DNA of 64,000 nt from JAICJR01 sp963848495 (GTDB taxonomy: Bacteria > Actinomycetota > Thermoleophilia > Solirubrobacterales > Thermoleophilaceae). Made by a program: the position numbers and the translations under genes. Position 1 is the stretch's first letter. Every line of letters begins with the position of its first letter. The DNA is taken from contig CAWKDV010000001.1 in NCBI GenBank assembly GCA_963848495.1, positions 186,001 to 250,000 of the forward strand, read 5' to 3'. This document shows positions 49,252-58,249 of this stretch, piece after piece. The notes beneath the pieces are model-generated. The model was given only the letters and a program-made list of their open reading frames with translations. It ran no database searches and had not been told where the DNA came from.

Positions 49252-51261
49252 ATGAGCCCCACCGCCTGGGGCTGGCTCGTGCTGGCGTGCCCGCTCGCGG
49301 GCACGCTCGTCATCTCGCTCGGCTACCGCGTCTGGCCCGGGCGGGTGCCGGGCTTCATCGGCAGCCTGGCGATCCTGGGCGCGTTCGGCTGCGCGCTGGG
49401 GACGTTCCTGTCGCTCCAGGACCGGGCGCCCGGCGCTCGCCACGTCACGTCGACGCTCTACGACTACGCGCACACCGCCGGCGTGAACGTGGGCATGAGC
49501 ATCCTGATCGACCCGCTGTCGGTCTTCATGGCGCTCGTCGTCAGCGGGGTCTCGTTCCTGATCCACCTCTACTCGGTGGCCTACATGGACTCCGACCGGG
49601 GCTACACGCGCTTCTTCGCCTACCTCAACTTCTTCGTCTTCTCGATGCTGCTGCTGGTCCTCGCGGCCAACCTCGTCCTGCTGATCGTCGGCTGGGCGTT
49701 CGTGGGCGCGGCGTCCTACCTCTTGATCTCGTTCTGGTATCGCCGTCGGACCGCCACGGCGGCAGGCATCAAGGCGTTCGTGATGAACGTGATCGGCGAC
49801 GTGGCGCTCGTGATCGCCGCGTTCATCTTCTTCAAGCACACCCACTCGCTGAGCTACGACGGGATCTTCAAGGGCGCGCACAGCGCCTTCGCCAAGGACG
49901 ACAGCGCCCTGGTGGCCGCCGTCCTGCTGCTCACGGTCGGCGCGTTCGCCAAGTCGGCACAGGTGCCGCTCCACACCTGGTTGCCGGACGCCATGGAGGG
50001 CCCCACGCCGGTCTCCGCCCTGATCCACGCGGCCACGATGGTCACCGCCGGCGTCTACCTCGTTGCCCGCTTCCACTCCGTCTACGAGCTGGCGCCCACC
50101 GCCGCCAACATCACCGCCGGCCTGGCCGCCTTCACGCTCTTCTACGCGGCCACCTGCGCGCTGGCGATCACCGACCTGAAGCGGATCATCGCCTACTCCA
50201 CGATCTCGCAGATCGGCTACATGATGCTCGGCGTCTCCACCGGGGGCTACGACGGCGGGCTCTTCCACCTGATGACGCACGCCTTCTTCAAGGCCCTTCT
50301 GTTCATGTGCGCCGGCTCCGTCATCGGCGCGATGGCGGGCATCCAGGACATCAACCGCATGGGCGGCTTCCGCAAGGCGATGCCGTTCACGTTCATCACC
50401 TTCACCATCGGTGCGCTCGCGCTCGCGGGGATGGTGCCGATGTCGGGCTGGTTCTCGAAGGACGAGATCCTCGGCTTCGACGTGCACCGCGGCGGCTATG
50501 ACCTCGTGCTGGCGATCGTGGCCTTCGCCGGGGCCCTGCTCACCGCCTTCTACTCGTTCCGCATGGTGTTCCGCGTCTTCTACGGCGACCCGGTGCCGGA
50601 GGCGGCGTCGCTCGAGCGCGGCGAGCTGGCGCACGGCGAGCACATGAACCCGATGACGGGCGAGCACGAGGACACCGACGTCGGCTTCCCGGGGCCGGAC
50701 CACCACATCGCCGAGCGCGACTGGCCGATGCGGGCGGCGATGGGCACGCTCGCCGTGCTGGCGATCGTCGGCGGCATCGTGGCCATCCCGGGCGTGACCG
50801 ACTGGCTGAGCAACTTCCTCGAGCCGACCTTCGCGGACTCGAAGTACATCAACGACCTACCGTCCACCGGTGCCGACTGGGTCGGCCTGATCGTCGGCGC
50901 CGGCATCGCGCTGGCCGGCATCACCACCGCGTTCGTGATGTACATCCAGCGTCCCGGCGTCACGCTCGCCCTGCGCGACCGCCTCCCGCGCCTGCACGAC
51001 TTCCTGGTGCACCGCTGGTACTTCGACGAGCTCTACGACGCGCTGTTCGTGCGGCCCACCGCCACCTTCGGGCGCTTCGGCCGCTACGTGGTGGAGAGCG
51101 CCTTCGTGCAGGGCGTCATCGTCGGCGGAGCGGTCGGCATCGTGCGCGCGGGCGAGGCGATAGCCCGCAACGCCCAGTCCGGCTACCTGCGCCTGTACGC
51201 GACGCTGCTGCTCGCGGGCGTGGCGGCGCTCGCCCTCTACTTCCTGCTCCAGGCGACCTGA
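49252..51261 (+). CDS. nuoL: NADH-quinone oxidoreductase subunit L
   Basis: A 669-residue antiporter-like proton-pumping subunit with about 16 transmembrane helices and the C-terminal lateral helix. Typical segments are YMDSDRGYTRFFAYLNFF, the Lys-bearing FAKSAQVPLHTWLPDAMEGPTPVSALIHAATMV (split), TDLKRIIAYSTISQIGYMMLG and HAFFKALLFMCAGS. The start ATG 49252 is set by GGAGG at 49241-49245 with 6-nt spacing. ATG 49246 abuts it and the longer upstream frame runs through the hairpin. A charged loop before the last helices (GELAHGEHMNPMTGEHEDTD) is specific to this group. Confidence 0.95.
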   Translation: MSPTAWGWLVLACPLAGTLVISLGYRVWPGRVPGFIGSLAILGAFGCALGTFLSLQDRAPGARHVTSTLYDYAHTAGVNVGMSILIDPLSVFMALVVSGVSFLIHLYSVAYMDSDRGYTRFFAYLNFFVFSMLLLVLAANLVLLIVGWAFVGAASYLLISFWYRRRTATAAGIKAFVMNVIGDVALVIAAFIFFKHTHSLSYDGIFKGAHSAFAKDDSALVAAVLLLTVGAFAKSAQVPLHTWLPDAMEGPTPVSALIHAATMVTAGVYLVARFHSVYELAPTAANITAGLAAFTLFYAATCALAITDLKRIIAYSTISQIGYMMLGVSTGGYDGGLFHLMTHAFFKALLFMCAGSVIGAMAGIQDINRMGGFRKAMPFTFITFTIGALALAGMVPMSGWFSKDEILGFDVHRGGYDLVLAIVAFAGALLTAFYSFRMVFRVFYGDPVPEAASLERGELAHGEHMNPMTGEHEDTDVGFPGPDHHIAERDWPMRAAMGTLAVLAIVGGIVAIPGVTDWLSNFLEPTFADSKYINDLPSTGADWVGLIVGAGIALAGITTAFVMYIQRPGVTLALRDRLPRLHDFLVHRWYFDELYDALFVRPTATFGRFGRYVVESAFVQGVIVGGAVGIVRAGEAIARNAQSGYLRLYATLLLAGVAALALYFLLQAT

Positions 51262-51262
51262 G

Positions 51263-52762
51263 ATGACGATCTACCTGTCGATCATCGTCTTCCTGCCCGC
51301 GGCCGCCGGTGTGCTTGGGCTGTTCCTGCCCAAGCGGCTGGCAGCCCCGGTCGGCGTGCTCGGCGCCGTGCTCGCGCTCGCCTACTCGATCGTGATGCTG
51401 GCCCGCTTCCACTCCGGCCAGGCCGGCCTGCAGTTCGTCACCGACCGCAACTGGATCTCGGAGCTCGGCATCCGCTATTCGCTCGGCGTCGACGGGCTCA
51501 ACCTGTTCCTGATCCTGCTCACCACGGTGCTGTGGACGGCGGCGGTGATCGCCACCGCCATGCGCGAGTGGGACCGGCCGCGGCTCCTGTTCCTGTTCAC
51601 GGGCCTCGGCGAGACGGCCGTGCTGGGCGCCTTCATGGCGCAGGACCTGGCGCTGTTCGTCGTCTTCTTCGACCTGATGCTGATCCCGTTCTACTTCCTG
51701 ATCGGCATCTGGGGCGGCGAGCGGCGCGTGTACGCCACCACCAAGCTCGTGATCTACACGCTGGTGGGCTCGCTGCTGATGCTGGCGGGCGCGGTCGCGC
51801 TGGGCGTGCTCTCCACGCCGGAGGGCGGCCACATCTCGTTCTCGCTCGCCACGCTGGCGCAGCACCGGCTCGGCTCCGGCTCGCAGGAGTGGATCTTCCT
51901 GCTGTTCGCCATCGCCTTCCTCGTCAAGGCGCCGGCCTTCCCGCTGCACGGCTGGATGCCGGACGCCTACCGCGAGGCGCCGATCCCGGCGATCCTGCTC
52001 TTCTCGGCCGTGGTCTCGAAGGTCGGCGTCTACGGCTTTCTGCGGATCGTGCTGCCGATCATGCCCCAGGCGTCGGTGCACTACCAGGAGCTGATGCTGG
52101 CGATCGCGGTGGTCTCGATCCTCTACGGCTCGGTGCTCGCCTTCTCGCAGGACGAGGCGCGGCTCGTGATCGGCTACTCCTCGATCGCGCAGCTCGGCTT
52201 CATCCTGCTCGGCATCTTCTCGCTCGACCCGAAGGGCGCCCAGGGCGCCGTGATGCAGATGGTCAACCACGGCCTGGTCGTGGGCCCGCTGTTCCTGATC
52301 ATCGGCTACCTGGCGCTGCGCGCGCACGGCTCCGAGCGGCTCAGCGACATGGGCGGCATGGCCGTCCGCGCGCCGGTGCTGGCCGCGCTGTTCCTGATCG
52401 TCGCGCTCGCCACGCTGGCGATGCCCGGCTCGTCCAACTTCGTGGGCGAGCTGCTGATCCTGTTCGGCACCTTCCAGACGAAGATCGTCTACGGCCTGGT
52501 GGCCAGCGGCGGAGTGATCCTGGCCGCCGTTTACATGATCCGCTTCTACCAGCGCTCGATGCACAACCCGCCGGGTGCCAACGTCGAGTCGCGCGACCTC
52601 GTGCTGGGCCGTGAGCTCAGCGTGCTGGCGCCGCTCGTGCTCGTGATCGTCGCGCTCGGCGTCTACCCGAACTTCATCCTGCACCGCACCGAGCTGGGCA
52701 CAACGAGCAAGCTGCAGGCCACCCAGGCCGTGCAGCACCGGGAGGTCAGCGCGATCCGGTGA
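51263..52762 (+). CDS. nuoM: NADH-quinone oxidoreductase subunit M
   Basis: A 499-residue antiporter-like subunit with about 14 transmembrane helices. Recognisable are SLGVDGLNLFLILLTT, FFDLMLIPFYFLIGIWGGERR with the conserved Glu, FLVKAPAFPLHGWMPDAYREAP with the Lys, and ARLVIGYSSIAQLGFILLGIF. ATG 51263 follows the nuoL stop by 1 bp. The 3' end overlaps nuoN by 4 bp. It lies mid-way along the membrane arm and pumps protons. Confidence 0.97.
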   Translation: MTIYLSIIVFLPAAAGVLGLFLPKRLAAPVGVLGAVLALAYSIVMLARFHSGQAGLQFVTDRNWISELGIRYSLGVDGLNLFLILLTTVLWTAAVIATAMREWDRPRLLFLFTGLGETAVLGAFMAQDLALFVVFFDLMLIPFYFLIGIWGGERRVYATTKLVIYTLVGSLLMLAGAVALGVLSTPEGGHISFSLATLAQHRLGSGSQEWIFLLFAIAFLVKAPAFPLHGWMPDAYREAPIPAILLFSAVVSKVGVYGFLRIVLPIMPQASVHYQELMLAIAVVSILYGSVLAFSQDEARLVIGYSSIAQLGFILLGIFSLDPKGAQGAVMQMVNHGLVVGPLFLIIGYLALRAHGSERLSDMGGMAVRAPVLAALFLIVALATLAMPGSSNFVGELLILFGTFQTKIVYGLVASGGVILAAVYMIRFYQRSMHNPPGANVESRDLVLGRELSVLAPLVLVIVALGVYPNFILHRTELGTTSKLQATQAVQHREVSAIR

Positions 52763-54303
52763 GCACGCTCGTGATGGCCGCCTTCAAGGCGCCCCACATC
52801 GACTACAAGGGCCTCTCGCCGCTGTTCGCCAGCGGTGGCGGCTCGATCCTCGTGCTGATGGTCGCCCTGCTGCCGGGGCGCACCGTGCAGCGCGTGGTCG
52901 CGCCGGTGCTTGGCCTGGGCGTGCTGGGCGCGGCGGTGGGGCTCGTGATTTGGAACTGGCACGCGGGCCACAGGACGATCGTGGAGGGCGCGCTGGCGGT
53001 CGACCCGCTGGCGCTCGGGCTGTCGCTGCTGTTCTACGCGGCGGGCATCGCGGCGATCCTCCTGTCCTGGCGCGAGCTGGCGATGCGCGAGGCCGGCTCG
53101 GGCGAGTACCTGGCGCTCCTGCTCGGCTCGATCACCGGCATGTCCGTCCTGGTCGCCGCCGAGAACCTGATCACGCTGTTCATCGGCATCGAGCTGCTGT
53201 CGATCCCGCTCTACGTGCTCTGCGCCAGCGAGGTCCGGCGGGCCACCTCGCTCGAGGCGGGGCTCAAGTACCTCGTGATCGGCTCGGTCGGTTCCGCCAC
53301 CCTGCTCTACGGCCTGGCATTCCTCTACGGCGCCACCGGCAGTACGGACTTCGCGGGCATCTCGAACGCGATCGGCAACACGGTGAAGGTCACAGACCCG
53401 CTGCTGCTCACCGGCGTGGCGCTCGCCGCCACCGGCCTGGCCTTCAAGGCCTCGGTGGCGCCTTTCCATCAGTGGACGCCCGACGTCTACCAGGGCGCGC
53501 CCACGCCGATCACCACCTTCATGGCCGTCGCCACCAAGGCGGCCGCCTTCGGCATCTTCCTGCGCCTGTTCGACGAGGCCCTCGGCGGCCTGCAGGTGCA
53601 GTGGGGCCCCGCGCTGGCGGCGCTCGCGGTGATCACGATCATCGTCGGCAACGTCGGGGCGCTCGGCCAGAACTCGCTGAAGCGGATGCTCGCCTGGTCG
53701 GGCGTGGCGCAGGCCGGCTACATCCTCGCGGGCCTCGTGGTGGGCACCCAGCTCGGGCTCAAGGCCACAGTCTTCTACCTGGCGGGCTACCTGCTCATGA
53801 ACGTGGCGGCGTTCGCCGTCGTGGTCGCCCGCGAGCGCGTATCCGAGCACGGCGACGGCATCCGCTCGCTCGAGAACCTCGGCGCGGCCAGCCCTTTGCT
53901 GGCCGTCCCGATGACCGTGGCGATGCTCTCGCTCGCCGGCTTCCCGGCCACCGTCGGCTTCATCGGGAAGTTCTATTTGATCGAGGCTGCGGTGGACGGC
54001 AGCTACGCCTGGCTCGGCGTGATCATCGTCATCGGCTCGATGATCTCGCTCGGCTACTACCTGCGGGTCATCGCGGTGATGTGGATGACGCCGTTCCGCA
54101 TCCGCATGCCCGAGCTGCCGTCGCGGCGCACGAGCGTGCGGCCGGTGAGCGGCTGGTCACCCGAGGCGGACGCCCGGGCCCAGCCCGAGGTGGCGTTCGT
54201 GGCGGTGCTGATGGGCGCGGCTACAGTCTTCTTCGGGATCGTCCCGGCGCCCCTGTTCCATCTGGCGCACGACGTGGGAACGTCGATCAGCTCGCTCTTC
54301 TAG
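52759..54303 (+). CDS. nuoN: NADH-quinone oxidoreductase subunit N
   Basis: A 514-residue antiporter-like subunit with about 14 transmembrane helices, the last complex I gene. Seen are FIGIELLSIPLYVLCASEVRR with the conserved Glu, GLAFKASVAPFHQWTPDVYQGAPTPITTF (split) with the Lys, NSLKRMLAWSGVAQAGYILAGL and GFPATVGFIGKFYLIEAAVDG. GTG 52759 overlaps the nuoM stop. A polar loop (about 450-475, RRTSVRPVSGWSPEADARAQ) precedes the last helix. The operon is followed closely by the DUF2277 gene. Confidence 0.97.
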   Translation: MSTLVMAAFKAPHIDYKGLSPLFASGGGSILVLMVALLPGRTVQRVVAPVLGLGVLGAAVGLVIWNWHAGHRTIVEGALAVDPLALGLSLLFYAAGIAAILLSWRELAMREAGSGEYLALLLGSITGMSVLVAAENLITLFIGIELLSIPLYVLCASEVRRATSLEAGLKYLVIGSVGSATLLYGLAFLYGATGSTDFAGISNAIGNTVKVTDPLLLTGVALAATGLAFKASVAPFHQWTPDVYQGAPTPITTFMAVATKAAAFGIFLRLFDEALGGLQVQWGPALAALAVITIIVGNVGALGQNSLKRMLAWSGVAQAGYILAGLVVGTQLGLKATVFYLAGYLLMNVAAFAVVVARERVSEHGDGIRSLENLGAASPLLAVPMTVAMLSLAGFPATVGFIGKFYLIEAAVDGSYAWLGVIIVIGSMISLGYYLRVIAVMWMTPFRIRMPELPSRRTSVRPVSGWSPEADARAQPEVAFVAVLMGAATVFFGIVPAPLFHLAHDVGTSISSLF

Positions 54304-54315
54304 GAGGCTCCGCAC

Positions 54316-54585
54316 ATGTGCCGAAACATCCGCCAGCTCCACAACTTCGATCCGCCCGCCAGCGAGGACGAGGTCCGCTCGGCCGCCGTGCAGTACGTGC
54401 GCAAGGTCAGCGGTTCGACCAAGCCGTCGCAGGCCAACGCCGAGGCGTTCGAGCGCGCGGTCGACGAGGTGACCGAGGCCACCTCGCGGCTGCTCGCGTC
54501 GCTCGTCACCAGCGCGCCGCCGAAGGACCGCGAGGTCGAGGCGGCCAAGCGCCGCGCCCGCGCGTCGCAGCGCTACGCGGCCTGA
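54316..54585 (+). CDS. DUF2277 domain protein
   Basis: An 89-residue DUF2277 protein of unknown function. The family core MCRNIRQLHNFDPPASEDEV, then QYVRKVSGSTKPSQANAEAF and TSAPPKDREVEAAKRRAR are all present. It is soluble, helical and highly charged. ATG 54316 has a GGAGG 6 nt upstream (TAGGAGGCTCCGCACATG). It follows nuoN by 12 bp, so it may be read through from the nuo promoter, but a functional tie to complex I is not established. The last 13 bp overlap the converging MEDS gene. Confidence 0.9.
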   Translation: MCRNIRQLHNFDPPASEDEVRSAAVQYVRKVSGSTKPSQANAEAFERAVDEVTEATSRLLASLVTSAPPKDREVEAAKRRARASQRYAA

Positions 54586-55247
54586 TCCGTCGGCTCCCAG
54601 CGGAACTCGTCGTTGCGGTGCAGCTCACCCGCGTTGCCGACGATCAGCGGGTGCACGCGCATCGCCACGTGCATGAAGTCGCCCGGTAGCGCCGGGCCGT
54701 CGTATACGCACAGCGCGGTGGCCCCCAGCTCGTGCACGCGCTGGTGCACCAGCCGCTCGAAGGTGCGCCAGGGCTCGAGGCCGATCTCGGCGGCGGCGTC
54801 CCCGTCCGGGCCCGCCAGCACGCGCACCGGCTCCTCCCCCGCCCTGACGAGGTCCTCGTACCAGTCCACGAGCCGCTCCGGATCGAAGTCGCTGTAGGCC
54901 AGCCCGGCGTCCGCGAACTCCATCTGCCCGCGCTCGGCCGGCCCGAGGCGGCGGGCCACGGCGCTCAGGAGCGTCTCGGGCAGCACGGCCACCACCCGCT
55001 CGCCGCGCTTGAGCCCCTCGCGCGCGTAGGCCAGGCAGAAGTCGGCGGCCCGGCTGGCGTCCGAGTAGACGATCGCGGCGTGGTCCGAGGGCTGCGCCGA
55101 GCGCGGCAGCTCCGCCACGCGGTCAAAGCTGCCCTCGGAGTCGAAGACGCGCCAGATCGCGCCTCCGCAGCGCTCACAGCTCGTAAAGCGCGTGGCAGAA
55201 GCTGAGTAGAACAGCTCGTTACAGCGCGAACATTCGAGAACCGGCAC
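54573..55247 (-). CDS. MEDS domain protein with N-terminal zinc ribbon
   Basis: A 224-residue protein. Residues 1-35 form a zinc ribbon with C6, C9, C24 and C27. From about 50 on it matches the MEDS domain (DcmR-type sensory domain), with AIVYSDASRAADFCLAYAREGLKRGERVVAVL, MEFADAGLAYSDFDPERLVDWYEDLV, FERLVHQRVHELGATALCVYD and a C-terminal HPLIVGN. MEDS domains are thought to sense small one-carbon or hydrocarbon ligands, and in actinobacteria often accompany anti-sigma kinases. Here no kinase domain is attached. It stands alone, 47 bp upstream of the P5C dehydrogenase gene end. Partner and ligand unknown. Confidence 0.83.
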   Translation of the reverse strand: MPVLECSRCNELFYSASATRFTSCERCGGAIWRVFDSEGSFDRVAELPRSAQPSDHAAIVYSDASRAADFCLAYAREGLKRGERVVAVLPETLLSAVARRLGPAERGQMEFADAGLAYSDFDPERLVDWYEDLVRAGEEPVRVLAGPDGDAAAEIGLEPWRTFERLVHQRVHELGATALCVYDGPALPGDFMHVAMRVHPLIVGNAGELHRNDEFRWEPTDQAA

Positions 55248-55294
55248 GGCCCCTTGCCTCCCTCAAAGGGTGTACTGCGGCTATTAAACAGGAT

Positions 55295-56857
55295 TCACTC
55301 GACCACCAAGCCGTGCCGCATTGTGTTCTCGGTGACAACGCGCGGCTCAAGGAACTGGAGCAGGTAGTCGGGCCCGCCGGCCTTCGAGCCGCTGCCGGAG
55401 CGGCGGTTGCCGCCGAACGGCTGGCGGCCGACCATCGCGCCGGTGATGTGGCGGTTCACGTAGAGGTTGCCCACGGGCGCCCGCCGCGTGACCTCGGCCA
55501 CGGTGGCGGGGTTGCGAGAGAAGAGGCCGCCGGTGAGCGCAAACGGCGAGCTCTCCAGGGCGGTGCAGGCGGCGTCGATGTCGCGCACGCGCTCGAGCGC
55601 CAGCAGCGGGCCGAAGATCTCCTCGTGCAACACGGCCGAGTCCGGCGGCAGGTCCGTGACCAGCGTGGGCGGGCAGAACCAGCCCTCGTCCGGCACCCGC
55701 TCGCGGCGGGCGGCGATGCGCCCCTCGGACTGCGCCAGGTCGGCGTAGCGGGCCACCCGCTCCTGGGCCTCCTCCTCGATCACCGGCGGCACCTCGCTGG
55801 CGAAGTCGTCCGCCTGGCCGACCTCGAGCACGTCCACGGCGCCTGACAGCCGCTCGAGCAGCGGGTCGGCGATGCGCTCGTGGGCGAGCACCCGGGAGGC
55901 CGCCGAGCACTTCTGGCCCGCGTAGACGAAGCCTGAGCGGATGATCGCGGGCACGGCCTCGTCGAGGTCCGCGTCGGAGTCCACGATCACGCAGTTCTTG
56001 CCACCCATCTCAGCCACGACCCGCTTCACGTGGGTCTGGCCGTCGGGCGTGTCGGCCGCGGCGCGCACGATGTCGAGCCCCACCGCGCTCGAGCCGGTGA
56101 AGGCGATCACGTGCACGCGCGGATCGCGCACGAGCGCCGCGCCCACCTCGCCGAACCCGGGCAGCAGCGAGATCGCCCCGACGGGCACGCCGGCCTCGCG
56201 CAGCGCCTGCACGAGGATCAGCGCCGACGCCGGCGACTGCTCCGCCGGCTTCAGCACCACGGCGTTGCCGGCGGCGAGCGCCGCCGCCGTCATCCCGGCC
56301 GGGATCGCCAGCGGGAAGTTCCAGGGCGAGATCACCGCGGCCACGCCGCGCGGGACGTACTGCATCGCGTTGCGCTCGCCCGGCACCTGGAGCAGCTCCG
56401 GGCCGCCGTCGAGCCGCAGCGCCTCGCGCGCGTAGTACTCGAGGAAGTCGATCGCCTCGCAGACGTCGGCGTCGGCCTCCGGCCACGGCTTGGCGCACTC
56501 GCGCACCTGCAGCGCGGCAAGCTCAAGCCGGCGGGAGCGCAGGATGTCGGCCGCGCCCACCAGCAGCGCCGCGCGCCGCTCGGCGCCGAGGTCCCGCCAG
56601 GCGGGGAACGCCCGCTCGGCGGTCTCCACCGCGGAGGCGGCGTCGGCCTCGCTCGCACGGCCCGCGGTGGCCACGACACGCGTGGGCGCCCCCGGGTCGG
56701 TGGACTCGAAGCCCTCGTGGGCGCCGCGCTCACGCCCGATCAGGATCGGCACGGCCAGTGGCAGCCGCGGCTCGAGCTCGTCGAGGGCGGCAACCAGCGA
56801 GTCGCGCGCCGGCGCCCGGCGCAGCTCCAGCGTGGGCTCGTTGGCGAACGGCTTCAC
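55295..56857 (-). CDS. L-glutamate gamma-semialdehyde (1-pyrroline-5-carboxylate) dehydrogenase
   Basis: A 520-residue aldehyde dehydrogenase of the RocA/PutA-C type that oxidises glutamate semialdehyde to glutamate with NAD+, the second step of proline breakdown. The cofactor motif ISPWNFP is at 176-182, the catalytic Glu is E283 in AEMGGKN, the nucleophile is C317 in AGQKCSAA, and the family-specific C-terminal FGGNRRSGSGSKAGGPDYLLQF (split) separates it from other aldehyde dehydrogenases. ATG 56857 overlaps the proline dehydrogenase stop by 4 bp, so the two enzymes are made together, which suits channelling of the reactive intermediate. Confidence 0.95.
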   Translation of the reverse strand: MKPFANEPTLELRRAPARDSLVAALDELEPRLPLAVPILIGRERGAHEGFESTDPGAPTRVVATAGRASEADAASAVETAERAFPAWRDLGAERRAALLVGAADILRSRRLELAALQVRECAKPWPEADADVCEAIDFLEYYAREALRLDGGPELLQVPGERNAMQYVPRGVAAVISPWNFPLAIPAGMTAAALAAGNAVVLKPAEQSPASALILVQALREAGVPVGAISLLPGFGEVGAALVRDPRVHVIAFTGSSAVGLDIVRAAADTPDGQTHVKRVVAEMGGKNCVIVDSDADLDEAVPAIIRSGFVYAGQKCSAASRVLAHERIADPLLERLSGAVDVLEVGQADDFASEVPPVIEEEAQERVARYADLAQSEGRIAARRERVPDEGWFCPPTLVTDLPPDSAVLHEEIFGPLLALERVRDIDAACTALESSPFALTGGLFSRNPATVAEVTRRAPVGNLYVNRHITGAMVGRQPFGGNRRSGSGSKAGGPDYLLQFLEPRVVTENTMRHGLVVE

Positions 56858-58194
56858 GGGCTCGCAAGCAGCTCCTCGAGCGGCACACCGCGCGCCTGCT
56901 CGTACAGGAAGGACTCGTTGGAGGTGTTCTCGAGCAGGCGGCGCACGAGGTAGGCCATGCCGGCCACGAGGTCGCCGACCGGGCAGTAGACGCGCACGCG
57001 CTGCCCCTCGGAGGCCAGCGCGTGGCCCAGCTCGTCGCCCAGGCCGCGCAGCACCTGCAGCTCGAGGTCGCGGTCCTCTCCGCCGAGCACGCGGTTGCAG
57101 GCGATCGCGTGCGACACCGAGCGCAGGTTGTGCGAGGCGATCGCCACCCGCACCGACGGCCGCGCCTCGAGCAGTCGTACGGTGAGCTCCTCGAAGTTGC
57201 GGTCGCAGTCCGCCTTCACCTCGAACACCGGCGGCTGCCAGCCGTGCTGGCGCGCCTCCACGATCTCGTGGTCCCAGTAGGCGCCCTTCACCAGGCGCAC
57301 CACGAGCGGCGGGCGGCGGCCGCTGCCGGCCGCCCAGGCCAGGATGCGATCGAGCTGGGAGGGCGACTCGCGCAGGTACGCCTGCAGCACGAGCCCGGCC
57401 GACGGCCCGTCGGCGAACTCGTCCTCGTCGAGCAGCTCGAAGATCAGGTCCATGGTGGTCTCGAGCGCGTCGAGCGACTCCATGTCGATGTGCAGGTGGG
57501 CGCCGAGGTCGCGCGCCTCCCGGAGGAGCGGCCGCATGCGCGCAGAGGCGTCCTCGCGGCCCACGTCCGGGGCGTCAGGACGCAGGTGGGGGGTCAGCGC
57601 GGAGACCTTGACCGACAGGTTCGCGCGCGGCAGCGGCCCGAGCGAGTCGGACTCGAGCGTGGGACTCTCCGGCCAGTCGGAGGCGGCCTCGGCCAGGGTG
57701 CGCAGGGCATCGCTGCAGCGGCCCGCGTAGCGGTCCGCCTCGGCCTCGGTCACCGTGGCCTCGCCGAGCAGGTCGACGGTGGAGGCGTTGCCGTCGTCCC
57801 ACAGCTCGCGCAGGAGGCCGAGCGCCTTGCGCGGCGACTCGCCCACGATGAAGCGATGAGCCATGTGCCTGACCCCGCCCGCCGCCGCGGCGCCGAGCGC
57901 GGCCCGGCCGGGCTTGCTCCCGCCCATCTTCATCGCCACGTCGATCGACGGCGGCCGCTCGCCGACCTCGCCCAGGTAGCCGGTCAGGTGGCTCGCCAGA
58001 TCGTCGAGCGAGCGGCAGGCCGGAGTCACGTCCACGAAGCGGAAGAGGGCGGCGCGGAGCTGCGCGTCCTGGGAGGCCAGCTCCATCGCCTTGGCGTCGA
58101 GCGCCTTGACCGGACTGCGGCCGCGTTTCGGGAAGGCGGCGTAGAGCGATCGCCCCACGCGGCCGAGCTGCTGCTCCACGGCGGCGTCGTCCAT
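56854..58194 (-). CDS. Proline dehydrogenase
   Basis: A 446-residue FAD-dependent proline dehydrogenase, first step of proline catabolism, feeding electrons to the quinone pool. The TIM-barrel motifs are LSVKVSALTPHL, LHIDMESLDALETTMDL, VRLVKGAYWDHEIVEARQ, AIASHNLRSV and RVRVYCPVGDLVAGMAYLVRRLLENTS (split). It is longer than the about 300-residue stand-alone enzymes and carries a helical N-terminal region like that of bifunctional PutA. Start: ATG 58194 gives MDDAAVEQQLG, and GTG 58218 is possible. It heads the proline operon and diverges from the ThyX-like gene across about 55 bp. Confidence 0.93.
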   Translation of the reverse strand: MDDAAVEQQLGRVGRSLYAAFPKRGRSPVKALDAKAMELASQDAQLRAALFRFVDVTPACRSLDDLASHLTGYLGEVGERPPSIDVAMKMGGSKPGRAALGAAAAGGVRHMAHRFIVGESPRKALGLLRELWDDGNASTVDLLGEATVTEAEADRYAGRCSDALRTLAEAASDWPESPTLESDSLGPLPRANLSVKVSALTPHLRPDAPDVGREDASARMRPLLREARDLGAHLHIDMESLDALETTMDLIFELLDEDEFADGPSAGLVLQAYLRESPSQLDRILAWAAGSGRRPPLVVRLVKGAYWDHEIVEARQHGWQPPVFEVKADCDRNFEELTVRLLEARPSVRVAIASHNLRSVSHAIACNRVLGGEDRDLELQVLRGLGDELGHALASEGQRVRVYCPVGDLVAGMAYLVRRLLENTSNESFLYEQARGVPLEELLASP

Positions 58195-58249
58195 TGGGGG
58201 AAACCTACTCCGGGCCACCGCCGGGCTGTCGCCTACACTGGCCAGCCCG

